Origin: Longimycelium tulufanense
GTDB lineage: Bacteria; Actinomycetota; Actinomycetes; Mycobacteriales; Pseudonocardiaceae
DNA: 64,000 nucleotides
Direction of reading: 5' to 3'
Assembly (NCBI RefSeq): GCF_014645795.1
Contig: NZ_BMMK01000002.1
Span: 456,388 to 520,387, forward strand
Below are positions 7,784-17,422 of this stretch, piece after piece (within the stretch, counting starts at the first letter, position 1; the number at the start of each line of letters is the position of its first letter). The notes under the pieces are model-generated. The model saw only the letters and a list, made by a program, of their open reading frames with translations. It did no database searches and had not been told where the DNA came from. The translations under genes were made by a program, and so were the position numbers.

Positions 7784-10362
7784 CGCCGGCCAACCTCCTC
7801 GCGCTCCGGCTCCCGTGCCCGCTCGGCCGCGAGCGGCAGGGAGATGACGACGGTGAGCCCGCCACCCGGGGTGTCCTCGGTACGGATCGTGCCGTCCATC
7901 GCCTCCACGAAACCCTTCGCCACGTTCAGCCCGAGCCCCACCCCGCTGGTGGAGTCCCGGTCGCCGAGCCGCTGGAACGGGGCGAACACCGACTCGGCCG
8001 CGCCCTTGGGCAGGCCGGGCCCCCGGTCGACCACACGCAGCTCGGCGTGCCTGCCGTACACGCTGGCCCGCACCGCCACCTCGGGCCCGAGCTGGTCGGG
8101 GCGGCGGCCGTAACGCAGCGCGTTGTCGATCACGTTCGCCACCACCCGCTCCAGCAGACCGACGTCGGCCCACACCAGCGGCAGGTGCTCGTCCACCTCG
8201 ACCTTCACCCAGCGGCGGCCGTCCAGGCCGGCCAGCGCGCGGGCGACCACCTCGTAGTAGCCCACGGCCTTCAGCTGCGGCCGGACCGCGCCGGTGGCCA
8301 GCCGGGAGGAGTCCAAGAGGTTGTCGACCAGTCCGCGCAGCCGGTCGGCGGACTCCTCGACGGTGGCCAGCAGCTCGGCGGTGTCGGACTCCGGCAGCCG
8401 CAGGTCGGGGTCGCGCAGACTGCCGATGGCGGCCTTGATCGAGGTCAGCGGGGTGCGCAGGTCGTGGCCGACGGCGGACAGCAGCGCGGTGCGCAGCTCG
8501 GTGGTGGCGGCCTTGCGCTGCGCCTCGGCGGTCTCGGCGGCCATGCGCTGCTGCCGCAGGGCGAGCAACGCCTGCCCGGCCGCGGCCTCCAGCACCCGCC
8601 GGTCGGTGGCGGGCAGCGCGCGGCCGCGCAGCGCCAGGTGCACGTCGCTGGTGACCGGGACGTCCACGTCGGCCTCTTCCGGGCTGTCGCAGCCGTCCGG
8701 GCCGGCGCAGGCCACCCGCTGCCAGCGCGAGTCGCGCTTCTCCAACAGGGCCACCGAGGTCAGGTTGAAGTTCTCCCGCACCTTCTCCAGCAGCCGGGCC
8801 AGTGGGTGCGGGTTGGTGAGCACAGTGCGGGCGTAGGAGGCCAGCAGCGCCGCCTCGGTACGGGCCCCGGCGGCCTGCTCGGCCCGGCGCGCGGCCCGGT
8901 CCACCACGATCGCCACCATCACCGCGACCAGGACCATCGACACCAGGGTGATCACGTTCTCCTGGGCGTCGACGGTCAGGGTGTAGCGGGGGTCGGTGAA
9001 GAAGAAGTTCAGCAGCAGCCCGCTGAGCACACCGGCGAGCAGGGCCGGCCCCAGCCCGCCCACCAGCGCCACCAGCACGGTGGTCAGGAAGTAGAAGACG
9101 ACGTTGGTGGAGAAGTTGAGCTCCTCGCTGCGCAGCGCGCCGATGGCGGTCACGACCGCGGGCAGCAGCACGGCCAGCAGCCAGCCCAGCAGCTTGCGGG
9201 CCGGGGTCAACGCGCTCGCGGCCAGCCGCAGCCGGGTGCCGCGGCCGGCCTCGGCGTGGGTGACCATGTGCACGTCGATCGGCCCGGACTCCTGCAGGAC
9301 CGTGGCGCCGATGCCCTGGTCGAACAGGCGCGCGAACCGGGAGCGGCGGGAGGTGCCGACGACGAGTTGGGTGGCGTTCACCCCGCGCGCGAAGTCGAGC
9401 AGCGCCCGAGGCACGTCGTCGCCGACGACGGTGTGGTAGGTGGCGCCGACGTCCTCGGCGAGCCGGCGGAAGCGGGCCAGCGCCTGCGGGGAGGCGCCGG
9501 CCAGGCCGTCGCCGCGCAGGACGTGCAGCACGAGCAGCTCCGCCCCGGCGCGGGCCGCGATCCGGCGGGCCCGCCGGATGAGGGTCTCGCTCTCCGAACC
9601 GCCGGTGATGGCGACGACGACCCGCTCCCGGGCCTCCCAGGTGTCGGTGATCTGGTGGTCGGCGCGGTAGCGCTGCAGGGCGACGTCGACCTGGTCGGCC
9701 ACCCACAGCAGGGCCAGCTCGCGCAGCGCGGTCAGGTTGCCGGGCCGGAAGTAGTTGGACAGCGCGGCGTCGACCTTGTGCGCCGGGTAGATGTTGCCGT
9801 GCGCCATGCGGCGGCGCAGCGCCTCCGGGGTGATGTCGACCAGCTCGACCTGCTCGGCGCGGCGCACCACCTCGTCCGGCACGGTCTCCTGCTGCCGGAC
9901 GCCGGTGATGCCCTCGACGACATCGTTGAGGCTCTCCAGGTGCTGCACGTTGACCGTGGACAGCACGTCGATGCCGGCGTCGAGCAGCTCGTGGATGTCC
10001 TGCCAGCGCTTGGCGTTGCGCGAGCCCGGCACGTTGGTGTGCGCCAGCTCGTCGACCAGCACGACCTGGGGCCGGCGGGCGATGACCGCGTCGGTGTCCA
10101 TCTCGGTGAAGTCGACGCCGCGGTGCGTCATGCGGCGCCTCGGCACCTGCTCCAGCCCGGACAGCAGGGCCGCGACCTTCTGCCGGCCGTGGGTCTCCAC
10201 GAAGCCGATGGCGACGTCGGTGCCCCGCTCCTGGCGGCGGTGCGCCTCGCCGAGCATGGCGTAGGTCTTGCCCACGCCGGGCGCCGCACCCAGGTAGATG
10301 CGCAGCTCCCCGCGGCGTCGCGGAGTCGAGCCGTCGGTACTCACGTTCCCAGTGTCCGCCAT
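7780..10362 (-). CDS. kdpD: KdpD osmosensitive potassium-channel sensor histidine kinase
   Basis: An 860-residue sensor kinase. Order of domains: KdpD N-terminal ATP-binding domain with Walker A Gly-Ala-Ala-Pro-Gly-Val-Gly-Lys-Thr at residues 25-33; a universal-stress-like domain near 250-370; a four-helix DUF4118 membrane module near 400-500; a GAF-like linker; a dimerisation helix with the phospho-His633 (Gly-His-Asp-Leu-Arg-Thr-Pro); and a HATPase domain with Asn-Val-Ile-Asp-Asn-Ala-Leu-Arg-Tyr and Gly-Leu-Gly-Leu. I use the ATG at 10362. The frame stays open to 10596, an ATG at 10500 and a GTG at 10344 are alternatives, and none has a strong ribosome-binding site. It phosphorylates KdpE, encoded directly downstream. 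Confidence 0.95.
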   Translation of the reverse strand: MADTGNVSTDGSTPRRRGELRIYLGAAPGVGKTYAMLGEAHRRQERGTDVAIGFVETHGRQKVAALLSGLEQVPRRRMTHRGVDFTEMDTDAVIARRPQVVLVDELAHTNVPGSRNAKRWQDIHELLDAGIDVLSTVNVQHLESLNDVVEGITGVRQQETVPDEVVRRAEQVELVDITPEALRRRMAHGNIYPAHKVDAALSNYFRPGNLTALRELALLWVADQVDVALQRYRADHQITDTWEARERVVVAITGGSESETLIRRARRIAARAGAELLVLHVLRGDGLAGASPQALARFRRLAEDVGATYHTVVGDDVPRALLDFARGVNATQLVVGTSRRSRFARLFDQGIGATVLQESGPIDVHMVTHAEAGRGTRLRLAASALTPARKLLGWLLAVLLPAVVTAIGALRSEELNFSTNVVFYFLTTVLVALVGGLGPALLAGVLSGLLLNFFFTDPRYTLTVDAQENVITLVSMVLVAVMVAIVVDRAARRAEQAAGARTEAALLASYARTVLTNPHPLARLLEKVRENFNLTSVALLEKRDSRWQRVACAGPDGCDSPEEADVDVPVTSDVHLALRGRALPATDRRVLEAAAGQALLALRQQRMAAETAEAQRKAATTELRTALLSAVGHDLRTPLTSIKAAIGSLRDPDLRLPESDTAELLATVEESADRLRGLVDNLLDSSRLATGAVRPQLKAVGYYEVVARALAGLDGRRWVKVEVDEHLPLVWADVGLLERVVANVIDNALRYGRRPDQLGPEVAVRASVYGRHAELRVVDRGPGLPKGAAESVFAPFQRLGDRDSTSGVGLGLNVAKGFVEAMDGTIRTEDTPGGGLTVVISLPLAAERAREPEREEVGRR

Positions 10363-10534
10363 TCCCGCAGCGCAGGGGGTGGCCGCGGGGTCGGTGTCGG
10401 GGCCCTGGAGACCCTGGAGGCGAAGCAGCCGTCCCCGGGGTTCGCCGGGTCGGCGCCGGACACCCGGTCGGCCCCCGCGAACTCCGGCGCCGTTGCTCAT
10501 CGGTGCCCCGTCCGCGGGAGCCTCCGGCCCACCG

Positions 10535-11170
10535 TCAACGGCCGGCCTCGTCCCGGATGGCCAGGTTGAGCGTGGTGACGTTGACGCCGGGCGCACCGAG
10601 CACGCCGAGCGCCCGGCCCCGTGTGTGTTCGGTCACCAGATCGCGGACCCGCTGCTCGGGCAGGCCGTTCTCGCGGGCCACCCGCCGCACCTGCAGCGCG
10701 GCATACTCCGGGCTGATGTGCGGATCCAGGCCGCTGGCCGAGGCGGTGACCGCGTCGGCCGGCACCTGCTTCGGGTCGACCCCCTCGCGGGTGGCGATGT
10801 GGGCCTTGCGCCGCTCGACTTCGGTGAGCAGACCCTTGTCCGCGCCGCCCCGGTTGGAGCCGCCGGAGACCAGCACGTCGTCCGGGCCCAGGCCCTCGGT
10901 CGCGATGGCCGTGGGCCGGGTGTGGAACCAGCGGTCCCGGGTGGGGTCGATGGCCGCCCGCGGGTCGACCGGGTCGATGCCGATCAGCTCGGAGCCGGCG
11001 GCCCGGCCCCCGGCCACGACCACCGAGCCCTCCGCCTTGCCGCCCAGTCCCGGCAGCCGGCTCACGCCCCACACGGCCAGCGGGTACACCACGCCGGTCA
11101 GGACGGTCATCACCAGCAGGATCCGCAGGCCGGCACCGGCCTGCCGGAGCAGGTTGTTCAGGTACTTCAT
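10535..11170 (-). CDS. kdpC: KdpC, potassium-transporting ATPase C chain
   Basis: A 211-residue subunit of the Kdp P-type ATPase, with one N-terminal membrane helix (about residues 14-37, Leu-Arg-Ile-Leu-Leu-Val-Met-Thr-Val-Leu-Thr-Gly-Val-Val-Tyr-Pro-Leu) and an extracytoplasmic domain. The conserved Gly-Ser-Asn-x-Gly motif (about 105) and Ala-Ser-Gly-Leu-Asp-Pro-His-Ile-Ser near 145 are diagnostic. The start follows the kdpB stop by five bases. The 172 bases before kdpD are longer than other gaps in the operon and leave the kdpD start uncertain. Confidence 0.96.
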   Translation of the reverse strand: MKYLNNLLRQAGAGLRILLVMTVLTGVVYPLAVWGVSRLPGLGGKAEGSVVVAGGRAAGSELIGIDPVDPRAAIDPTRDRWFHTRPTAIATEGLGPDDVLVSGGSNRGGADKGLLTEVERRKAHIATREGVDPKQVPADAVTASASGLDPHISPEYAALQVRRVARENGLPEQRVRDLVTEHTRGRALGVLGAPGVNVTTLNLAIRDEAGR

Positions 11171-11175
11171 CGCGA

Positions 11176-13308
11176 TCACCCGATTCCCGGGACGAGCCGG
11201 ACCAGCAGGTCGACAAGCCAGATGCCGAGGAACGGCGTGACGATGCCGCCCAGCCCATAGACGAGCAGGTTGCGGCGGAGCAGCCCGGCGGCGCTCATCG
11301 GCCGGTACCGCACGCCCCGCAACGCCCGTGGGATCAACGCCACGATGACCAGCGCGTTGAAGATCACCGCGGACAGGATCGCCGACTCCGGGGTGGCCAG
11401 CCGCATGATGTTGAGCTTGTCCAGTTGCGGGTACAGCGCCACGAACAGCGCCGGCAGGATGGCGAAGTACTTCGCCAGGTCGTTGGCGATGCTGAAGGTG
11501 GTCAGCGCGCCACGGGTGATCAGCATCTGCTTGCCGATCTCCACGACCTCGATGAGCTTGGTCGGGTCGGAGTCGAGGTCGACCATGTTGCCGGCCTCCT
11601 TGGCTGCGGAGGTGCCGGTGTTCATGGCCACGCCGACATCGGCCTGGGCCAGTGCGGGCGCGTCGTTGGTGCCGTCGCCGGTCATGGCGACCAGCCGGCC
11701 GCCCTCCTGCTCGGTACGGATCAACGCCATCTTGTCCTCGGGCTTGGCCTCGGCGAGGAAATCGTCCACGCCGGCCTCCTCGGCGATGGCGCGCGCGGTC
11801 AGCGGGTTGTCGCCGGTGACCATGACGGTGCGGATCCCCATGGCCCGCAACTCGTCGAAGCGCTCCCTCATGCCGGGCTTGACCACATCGGACAGTCGGA
11901 TCACGCCGAGCACGCGGGCCCGCCCGTCGTCGTCGATCTCCGCGCACGCCAACGGGGTCCCGCCCTCGGCGGAGACGCGCTCGACGATGTCGTCGGCCCG
12001 GTCGGGGTAGTTCCCGCCGTGGCTGGTGACCCACACCCTGATCGTGCTGGCCGCGCCCTTGCGCACCTGCCGGTCGCCCAGGTCGATGCCGCTCATCCTG
12101 GTCTGGGCGGAGAACGCGATGAACTCGCCGTCGCGCTCGTCGTCACCGGGTTCGGCGGGCAGGCCGTGGTCGACGACGCAGAGGTCGACGATGCTGCGCC
12201 CCTCCGGCGTGCGGTCGGCGAGGCTGGACAGCCGGGCCGCGGCGGCCAGCTCCTCCTGTTCCACGCCGGGCAACGGGATCAGCTCGGTGGCCTGGCGGTT
12301 GCCGAAGGTGATGGTGCCGGTCTTGTCCAGCAGCAGGGTGTCGATGTCCCCGGCGGCCTCGACCGCGCGCCCCGACTTGGCCAGCACGTTGCGCTGCACC
12401 AGGCGGTCCATGCCGGCGATGCCGATCGCGGACAGCAACGCGCCGATCGTGGTCGGGATGAGGCAGACCAGCAGCGCGGTCAGCACGATCACCGAGATTT
12501 GCCGGCCGGAGTAGCCGGCCATCGGCTGCAGTGCCACGACGACCAGCAGGAAGATGATCGTGAGGGTGGACAGCAGGATGGTCAGCGCCACCTCGTTCGG
12601 CGTCTTCTTCCGCTCGGCGCCCTCGACCAGCGCGATCATCCGGTCCACGAAGGTTTCGCCGGGCCTGGTGCTGATCCGCGCCACGATGCGGTCGGACAGC
12701 ACGGTGGTGCCGCCGGTGACGGCCGAGCGGTCGCCGCCGGACTCCCGGATCACCGGGGCGGACTCGCCGGTGATGGCCGACTCGTCGACGGTCGCGATGC
12801 CCTCGACGATGTCGCCGTCGCCCGGGACGACCTGGCCGGCCTCGACCACGACGAGGTCGCCGACGCGCAGGTCGACGGCCGGCACCTCCTCCTCGGTGCC
12901 GGCAGTGCCGTTCGTGGCAAGCCGTCGGGCGACGGTGTCGGTCTTCAGCCCGCGCAGCGACTCGGCCTGCGCCTTGCCCCGGCCTTCGGCGACCGCCTCG
13001 GCCAGGTTGGCGAACAGCACCGTGAACCACAGCCATGCCGCGACCGCGATGCTGAAGACCGAGGGCTCCAGCACGGTAAACGCGGTGACCAGCACCGAGC
13101 CCACCCAGACCACGAACATGACCGGGTTGCGCAGCTGGTGCCGTGGATGCAGCTTGCGGAAGGCATCCGGCAGCGAGACGAGTAACTGCCGCGGGTGGAA
13201 CACGCCCGCCGCGAGCTTGCGCCCGGTGCGCTCGGCGTGCAGTTCCTGCGCTTCCTTCGGGGTGTAGGGGTCGTGCTCCGGGGTGTGGAGCGGAGTGGTG
13301 GCGGTCAT
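11176..13308 (-). CDS. kdpB: KdpB, potassium-transporting P-type ATPase catalytic chain
   Basis: A 710-residue P-type ATPase that hydrolyses ATP to drive K+ import through KdpA. The actuator motif is Ile-Thr-Gly-Glu-Ser, the phosphorylation motif Asp328-Lys-Thr-Gly-Thr, and the hinge [12 protein letters not shown]. Membrane pairs lie near residues 55-105 and 240-295, with three more at the C-terminus. I start at ATG 13308 (Met-Thr-Ala-Thr-Thr-Pro-Leu); the frame upstream is Arg-rich and extends into kdpA. It lies 76 bases after the kdpA stop. Confidence 0.97.
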   Translation of the reverse strand: MTATTPLHTPEHDPYTPKEAQELHAERTGRKLAAGVFHPRQLLVSLPDAFRKLHPRHQLRNPVMFVVWVGSVLVTAFTVLEPSVFSIAVAAWLWFTVLFANLAEAVAEGRGKAQAESLRGLKTDTVARRLATNGTAGTEEEVPAVDLRVGDLVVVEAGQVVPGDGDIVEGIATVDESAITGESAPVIRESGGDRSAVTGGTTVLSDRIVARISTRPGETFVDRMIALVEGAERKKTPNEVALTILLSTLTIIFLLVVVALQPMAGYSGRQISVIVLTALLVCLIPTTIGALLSAIGIAGMDRLVQRNVLAKSGRAVEAAGDIDTLLLDKTGTITFGNRQATELIPLPGVEQEELAAAARLSSLADRTPEGRSIVDLCVVDHGLPAEPGDDERDGEFIAFSAQTRMSGIDLGDRQVRKGAASTIRVWVTSHGGNYPDRADDIVERVSAEGGTPLACAEIDDDGRARVLGVIRLSDVVKPGMRERFDELRAMGIRTVMVTGDNPLTARAIAEEAGVDDFLAEAKPEDKMALIRTEQEGGRLVAMTGDGTNDAPALAQADVGVAMNTGTSAAKEAGNMVDLDSDPTKLIEVVEIGKQMLITRGALTTFSIANDLAKYFAILPALFVALYPQLDKLNIMRLATPESAILSAVIFNALVIVALIPRALRGVRYRPMSAAGLLRRNLLVYGLGGIVTPFLGIWLVDLLVRLVPGIG

Positions 13309-13384
13309 GCCAGTGCCTCTCGAGCTGGTGCGGGACACCCGCACCCGGTCGGCGCAACGAGCCGGGCGAAAGGAAGGGCGTGGC

Positions 13385-15043
13385 TCACAGCGCCTCCGCG
13401 ATGGGGCCGAGCGCCAGCGCCGGAAGGAAGGTGAGCGCAGCAACGAGAACGACGGTGCCGGTGAGCATCCCGACGAACAGCGGGCTGCCGGTGGGCAGCG
13501 TGCCGGCGGTCGCGGGCACCCGGCGCTGCTGCGCCAGCGAGCCCGCCAGTGCCAGCACCGCCAGGATCGGCAGGAACCGTCCGAGCAGCATGGCCACGCC
13601 CAGGGTTGCCTGGAAGAAGTCGCTGGTGACCGTCATACCGGCGAAGGCGCTGCCGTTGTTGTTGCCGGCCGAGCCGTAGGCGTAGAGCACCTCGGCCAGG
13701 CCGTGCGAACCGGTGTTGGTCATGAAGTCCGGGGTCGAAGGCAGCAGCAGCGCAAGGCCCGTACCCAGTAACACGACCGTCGGCATGGCCAGCATCGCGA
13801 TGGCCGCCGCGGTGACCTCCCGCCGCCCGAGCTTCTTCCCCAGGTACTCCGGCGTGCGGCCGACCATGAGGCCGGCGAGGAAGACCGCGATCACGGCCAA
13901 CACAAGGATGCCGTACAGGCCGGCACCCACGCCGCCCGGCGCGACCTCGCCGAGCAGCATGTTGAGCAGGGCGACACCCCCGCCGAGACCGGTGAAGCTG
14001 TCGTGCATCGAGTTGACCGCGCCGGTGGACGTGCCGGTCGTGCTGACCTCCCACAGCACCGACGCGGGGATGCCGAACCGGACTTCCTTGCCCTCCATGG
14101 CTGCCCCGGCGGCCAGCGACGCGACACCGTTGGGGTGCGTCTCGGCCCACCAGGACGCGGCGAGCATGACCGTCCACAACAGACCCATCACCGACAGCAG
14201 GACGTAGCCCTGCTTGCGGTCGCCCACCATCTGCCCGAACGTGCGGGTCAGGGCGACCGGGACGAGCAGCAGCAGGAAGTTCTCGAACAGGTTCGACCAG
14301 GCGTTGGGGTTCTCGAACGGGTGCGCGGAGTTGGCGTTGAAGATCCCGCCCCCGTTGGTCCCTAACTCCTTGATGGCTTCCTGGCTCGCCGTCGGGGCGA
14401 GGGCGATCGTGCGGGTGATCCCGTCGACGCCCACGACCTGGATTCCGCGGGCCAGGCTCATCACCGTGCCCAAAGCGACGAGCAGGATCGCGGCGATCGC
14501 GGCGATCGGCAGCAGGATCCGCACGGTGCCACGGGTCAGGTCGACCCAGAAGTTGCCCAGCCGGTCCGTACGGGCACGCACGAAGCCGCGCACCAGCGCC
14601 ACGGCGACCGCCATGCCCACGGCCGCGGACACGAAGTTCTGCACGGTCAGCCCGGCCATCTGCACGGTGTGCCCGAGAACTTCCTCGCCCGCATAGGACT
14701 GCCAGTTCGTGTTGGTCACGAAGCTGACCGCGGTGTTGAACGCCATGCCGGGCTCCACCGCGCCACGACCGAAGCCCAGCGGTAATAACGGCTGCAGGCG
14801 CTGCATCAGGTACAGCAGCACGATCGAGACGAAGGAGAAGCCGAGCACCGCCGCGGCATAGGTCGTCCACCGCTGCTCGGAGTCCGGGTTGACCCGTGCC
14901 AGCCGGTAGATACCGCGCTCCAGGCGCCAGTGGCCCTCCGCGCCGTAGACACGGGCCATGTGGTCGCCGAGCGGCCGGTAGCAGGCGGCCAAGGCCATGA
15001 CGAGGAGGCCGACCTGGCCCAGGCCGGCCACGAAGGGGGACAT
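13385..15043 (-). CDS. kdpA: KdpA, potassium-binding and translocating subunit
   Basis: A 552-residue, about ten-helix membrane channel subunit of the high-affinity Kdp transporter. The selectivity-filter-like Gly motifs Thr-Asn-Thr-Asn-Trp-Gln-Ser-Tyr (about residue 110), [12 protein letters not shown] (about 230), [12 protein letters not shown] (about 340) and [11 protein letters not shown] (about 465) are all present. The ATG shares one base with the kdpF stop, so translation is coupled. Confidence 0.97.
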   Translation of the reverse strand: MSPFVAGLGQVGLLVMALAACYRPLGDHMARVYGAEGHWRLERGIYRLARVNPDSEQRWTTYAAAVLGFSFVSIVLLYLMQRLQPLLPLGFGRGAVEPGMAFNTAVSFVTNTNWQSYAGEEVLGHTVQMAGLTVQNFVSAAVGMAVAVALVRGFVRARTDRLGNFWVDLTRGTVRILLPIAAIAAILLVALGTVMSLARGIQVVGVDGITRTIALAPTASQEAIKELGTNGGGIFNANSAHPFENPNAWSNLFENFLLLLVPVALTRTFGQMVGDRKQGYVLLSVMGLLWTVMLAASWWAETHPNGVASLAAGAAMEGKEVRFGIPASVLWEVSTTGTSTGAVNSMHDSFTGLGGGVALLNMLLGEVAPGGVGAGLYGILVLAVIAVFLAGLMVGRTPEYLGKKLGRREVTAAAIAMLAMPTVVLLGTGLALLLPSTPDFMTNTGSHGLAEVLYAYGSAGNNNGSAFAGMTVTSDFFQATLGVAMLLGRFLPILAVLALAGSLAQQRRVPATAGTLPTGSPLFVGMLTGTVVLVAALTFLPALALGPIAEAL

Positions 15044-15141
15044 CAGAATTTCGCCGGACGAATCAGCGCGAGAAACAGGTAGAGGATCAGGAGCAACGCC
15101 AGGACCCCGCCGAGGACGTTCGCGGCGAGGCTGGTGCTCAC
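15043..15141 (-). CDS. kdpF: KdpF micro-protein
   Basis: A 32-residue peptide starting at GTG 15141-15139 (Met-Ser-Thr-Ser-Leu-Ala-Ala-Asn-Val-Leu-Gly-Gly-Val-Leu...). It is a single hydrophobic helix ending in Ile-Arg-Pro-Ala-Lys-Phe, the typical KdpF C-terminus (Leu-x-x-Pro-Glu/Ala-Lys/Arg-Phe). KdpF stabilises the KdpABC complex in the membrane. Its TGA overlaps the kdpA ATG by one base, and its GTG overlaps the stop of the upstream micro-ORF by four bases. Confidence 0.92.
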   Translation of the reverse strand: MSTSLAANVLGGVLALLLILYLFLALIRPAKF

Positions 15142-15221
15142 AGCCGCTCCAATCCGCGCAGGCTCAGCGCGAAGAGCAGGAACACACTGATCAGCAGGAC
15201 CGCGTAGGCCAGATCGGCCAT
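15138..15221 (-). CDS. 27-residue membrane micro-protein, first gene of the kdp operon
   Basis: The frame from ATG 15221 reads Met-Ala-Asp-Leu-Ala-Tyr-Ala-Val-Leu-Leu-Ile-Ser-Val-Phe, continues with a hydrophobic segment and ends Leu-Arg-Gly-Leu-Glu-Arg-Leu. It is a single transmembrane helix with a short positively charged tail. The stop overlaps the kdpF start (GTGA), and the chain of overlaps through kdpF to kdpA shows it is translated as part of the operon. From memory, tiny frames ending similarly precede kdpF in other actinobacteria and are often left unannotated. A KdpF-like accessory subunit role is inference. Confidence 0.75.
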   Translation of the reverse strand: MADLAYAVLLISVFLLFALSLRGLERL

Positions 15222-15501
15222 CTGCGCACCCCTTTGGTGACGGGCCGCCCCGCTGGCGGCCGGTTCAACACCAGGATGCCTCCGCAGGTGGCCCAATCGG
15301 ACGTACCTGACACCTCCTTGATGCGGCCCTGATCCGCGTTAACGCGATCTTGATGGCACCGGTGACCCAGGCCGCACGGCATCACCTTCGGCCACCTTCC
15401 TGCCGCACAACCGCGACGAAGCGACTACCGAGCGTGTTGTTTCCCACCTCACGTCGCCGCAAGGTTGCACGGAAGTTACTTAGCCTGCCTCAATGAAGTA
15501 G
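15222..15501. promoter_or_regulatory. kdp operon 5' region with palindrome
   Basis: The region upstream of the kdp operon contains a perfect 12-base palindrome cgcgttaacgcg at 15335-15346, flanked on both sides by cttgatg (15317-15323 and about 15349-15355). This is the likely place for KdpE binding and the promoter, although the palindrome does not resemble the T-rich E. coli KdpE site. No riboswitch fold was recognised. Confidence 0.4.
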
Positions 15502-15518
15502 ATCAATCACTGATTGAT
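15502..15518. promoter_or_regulatory. Perfect 17-base palindrome, candidate MarR operator
   Basis: The sequence atcaatcactgattgat consists of two perfect 8-base arms around one central C. It lies 31 bases upstream of the asnB start, just before the AAGGAGG ribosome-binding site (from 15531), in the place of a promoter. AT-rich 16-18-base palindromes of this shape are typical MarR-family sites, and a MarR gene follows asnB. Confidence 0.6.
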
Positions 15519-15549
15519 ATAACTGAGCATGAAGGAGGCGTGACACACC

Positions 15550-17388
15550 GTGTGTGGAATCACCGGCTGGGTGTCCTTCCAGCGGGACCTGACGTCCCGG
15601 CGTGACGAGGTCGCGGCCATGACCGCGACCCAGGAGTGCCGGGGCCCGGACGCCTCGGGCGTCTGGCTGGCCCCGCACGTGGGGCTGGGACACCGCCGGC
15701 TCGCCGTCATCGACATCGAGGGCGGCGTGCAACCGATGACCGTGGAGACCCCCGACGGCACGGTCGCCATGACCTACAGCGGCGAGGCGTACAACTTCAC
15801 CGAGCTGCGCGACGAGCTGCGCCGCCGGGGTCACGACTTCCGCACCGCCAGCGACACCGAGGTGGTGCTGCGCGGCTACCTGGAGTGGGGCGAGGGCCTG
15901 GCCGAGCGCCTCAACGGCATGTATGCCTTCGCGATCTGGGACGGCCGCGTCGAGAAGCTGGTGCTCATCCGGGACCGGATGGGCATCAAGCCGCTGTACG
16001 TGTACCCCACCGACGACGGGGTGCTGTTCGGTTCCGAGCCCAAGGCCATCCTGGCCAACCCGCTGGCCGAGCCGGTCGTGGAGCTGGACGGCCTGCGCGA
16101 GTTGATCAGCTTCTGCAAGACCCCGGGTCACGCGGTCTGGGCCGGGATGCGGGAGGTGCTGCCCGGCACCGTGGTGACCGTGGACCGCTCGGGCCTGCGG
16201 GAGCACACCTACTGGAAGCTCGAGGCTGTCGAGCACCCGGACGACACCGAGACCACGGTGGCGCGGGTGCGGGAGCTGCTGGACGACATCGTGCGCCGCC
16301 AGCTGGTGGCGGACGTGCCGAGGTGCGTACTCCTGTCGGGCGGCCTGGACTCCAGCGCGATCACCGCGTTGTCCGGGCTGCAGTTGGCCGAGCGGGGCGA
16401 GCGGGTCCGCAGCTTCGCGGTGGACTTCGTCGGGCAGGCCGAGAACTTCAAGGCCGACGAGTTGCGGCCCACGCCGGACACCCCGTACGTGCACGACGTC
16501 GCCGAGCACGTCGGCACCGAGCACCGCGACATCGTGCTCGACCACAAGGCCCTGGCCGACCCCGAGGTGCGGCGGGCGGCGGTGGCCGCGCGGGACTTCC
16601 CGGCCGGCCTCGGTGACATGGACAGCTCGCTCTACCTGCTGTTCAAGGCGATCCGGGAGCACTCCACGGTCGCGTTGTCCGGCGAGTCGGCCGACGAGAT
16701 CTTCGGCGGCTACCGGTGGTTCCACGAGCCCGAGGTGCAGCGAGCCGACATGTTCCCGTGGATCGCCACCGCGCTGAACGCCCCGCACAAGGACGCCGGG
16801 CTGCTCGACCCCGACCTGACGTCCGCCCTGGACATGGCGGCCTACACCCGGGACCGCTACGCCGAGGCGGTGGCCGAGGTTCCCGGGCGCGACGGCGAGG
16901 ACGAGCACGAGCGCCGGATGCGCCGGTCCTGCTACCTGCATCTGACCCGGTTCGTGCGGATGCTGCTGGACCGCAAGGACCGGATGAGCATGGCGGTGGG
17001 CCTGGAGGTGCGGGTCCCGTTCTGCGACCACCGCCTCGTCGAGTACGTCTTCAACACCCCGTGGTCGATGAAGACCTTCGACGGCAGGGAGAAGAGCCTG
17101 CTGCGCGGCGCGGCCCGGGACGTGCTGCCGAAGTCGGTGGCCGAGCGGGTCAAGAGCCCCTACCCGTCGACGCAGGATGTGCACTACGTGGCCGAGCTGC
17201 AACGCCAGGTGTCCGACCTCGTCTCCGCCGACCACCAGGTGCTGGGGCTGTTCCGGCGCGACCAGGTGGCGGAGGTGACCCGGCGGGCGCCGGCCGAGGT
17301 CGACGGGCTCCAGCGCGGCTCGCTGGAGAAGATCCTCGACTTCGCCACGTGGTTGGACATTCGGCGCCCAACGCTCAAACTGTCCTAA
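15550..17388 (+). CDS. asnB: Asparagine synthase (glutamine-hydrolysing)
   Basis: A 612-residue class-B asparagine synthetase that converts aspartate, ATP and glutamine to asparagine. The GTG start is followed by Cys2-Gly-Ile-Thr-Gly, so the glutaminase nucleophile Cys2 is intact after Met removal. The N-terminal glutaminase domain spans about 1-210 (Gly-His-Arg-Arg-Leu-Ala-Val-Ile-Asp, Tyr-Ser-Gly-Glu-Ala-Tyr-Asn). The synthetase domain carries the PP-loop Ser263-Gly-Gly-Leu-Asp-Ser-Ser and later Ser-Gly-Glu-Ser-Ala-Asp-Glu-Ile-Phe-Gly-Gly-Tyr. Strong AAGGAGG upstream. A MarR gene follows after 34 bases; a palindromic operator lies in front. Confidence 0.95.
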   Translation: MCGITGWVSFQRDLTSRRDEVAAMTATQECRGPDASGVWLAPHVGLGHRRLAVIDIEGGVQPMTVETPDGTVAMTYSGEAYNFTELRDELRRRGHDFRTASDTEVVLRGYLEWGEGLAERLNGMYAFAIWDGRVEKLVLIRDRMGIKPLYVYPTDDGVLFGSEPKAILANPLAEPVVELDGLRELISFCKTPGHAVWAGMREVLPGTVVTVDRSGLREHTYWKLEAVEHPDDTETTVARVRELLDDIVRRQLVADVPRCVLLSGGLDSSAITALSGLQLAERGERVRSFAVDFVGQAENFKADELRPTPDTPYVHDVAEHVGTEHRDIVLDHKALADPEVRRAAVAARDFPAGLGDMDSSLYLLFKAIREHSTVALSGESADEIFGGYRWFHEPEVQRADMFPWIATALNAPHKDAGLLDPDLTSALDMAAYTRDRYAEAVAEVPGRDGEDEHERRMRRSCYLHLTRFVRMLLDRKDRMSMAVGLEVRVPFCDHRLVEYVFNTPWSMKTFDGREKSLLRGAARDVLPKSVAERVKSPYPSTQDVHYVAELQRQVSDLVSADHQVLGLFRRDQVAEVTRRAPAEVDGLQRGSLEKILDFATWLDIRRPTLKLS

Positions 17389-17422
17389 CCGGAAACCGAA
17401 CGGACAGGGTGGGAGTTGGTCG

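Noticed and set aside
10363..10534. Longer KdpD N-terminus or a small gene between kdpC and kdpD
   Set aside because: The frame is open, but the residues are Arg/Gly/Pro-rich and unlike KdpD; kept as start uncertainty, not as a separate gene.
8047..10569. Plus-strand open frame of 840 codons opposite kdpD
   Set aside because: Shadow of a high-GC gene; composition and lack of motifs are typical of antisense frames.
15222..15501. c-di-AMP or potassium riboswitch before the kdp operon
   Set aside because: I could not find the conserved ydaO-type or ykkC/kdp-linked segments; only a palindrome and short repeats are visible.
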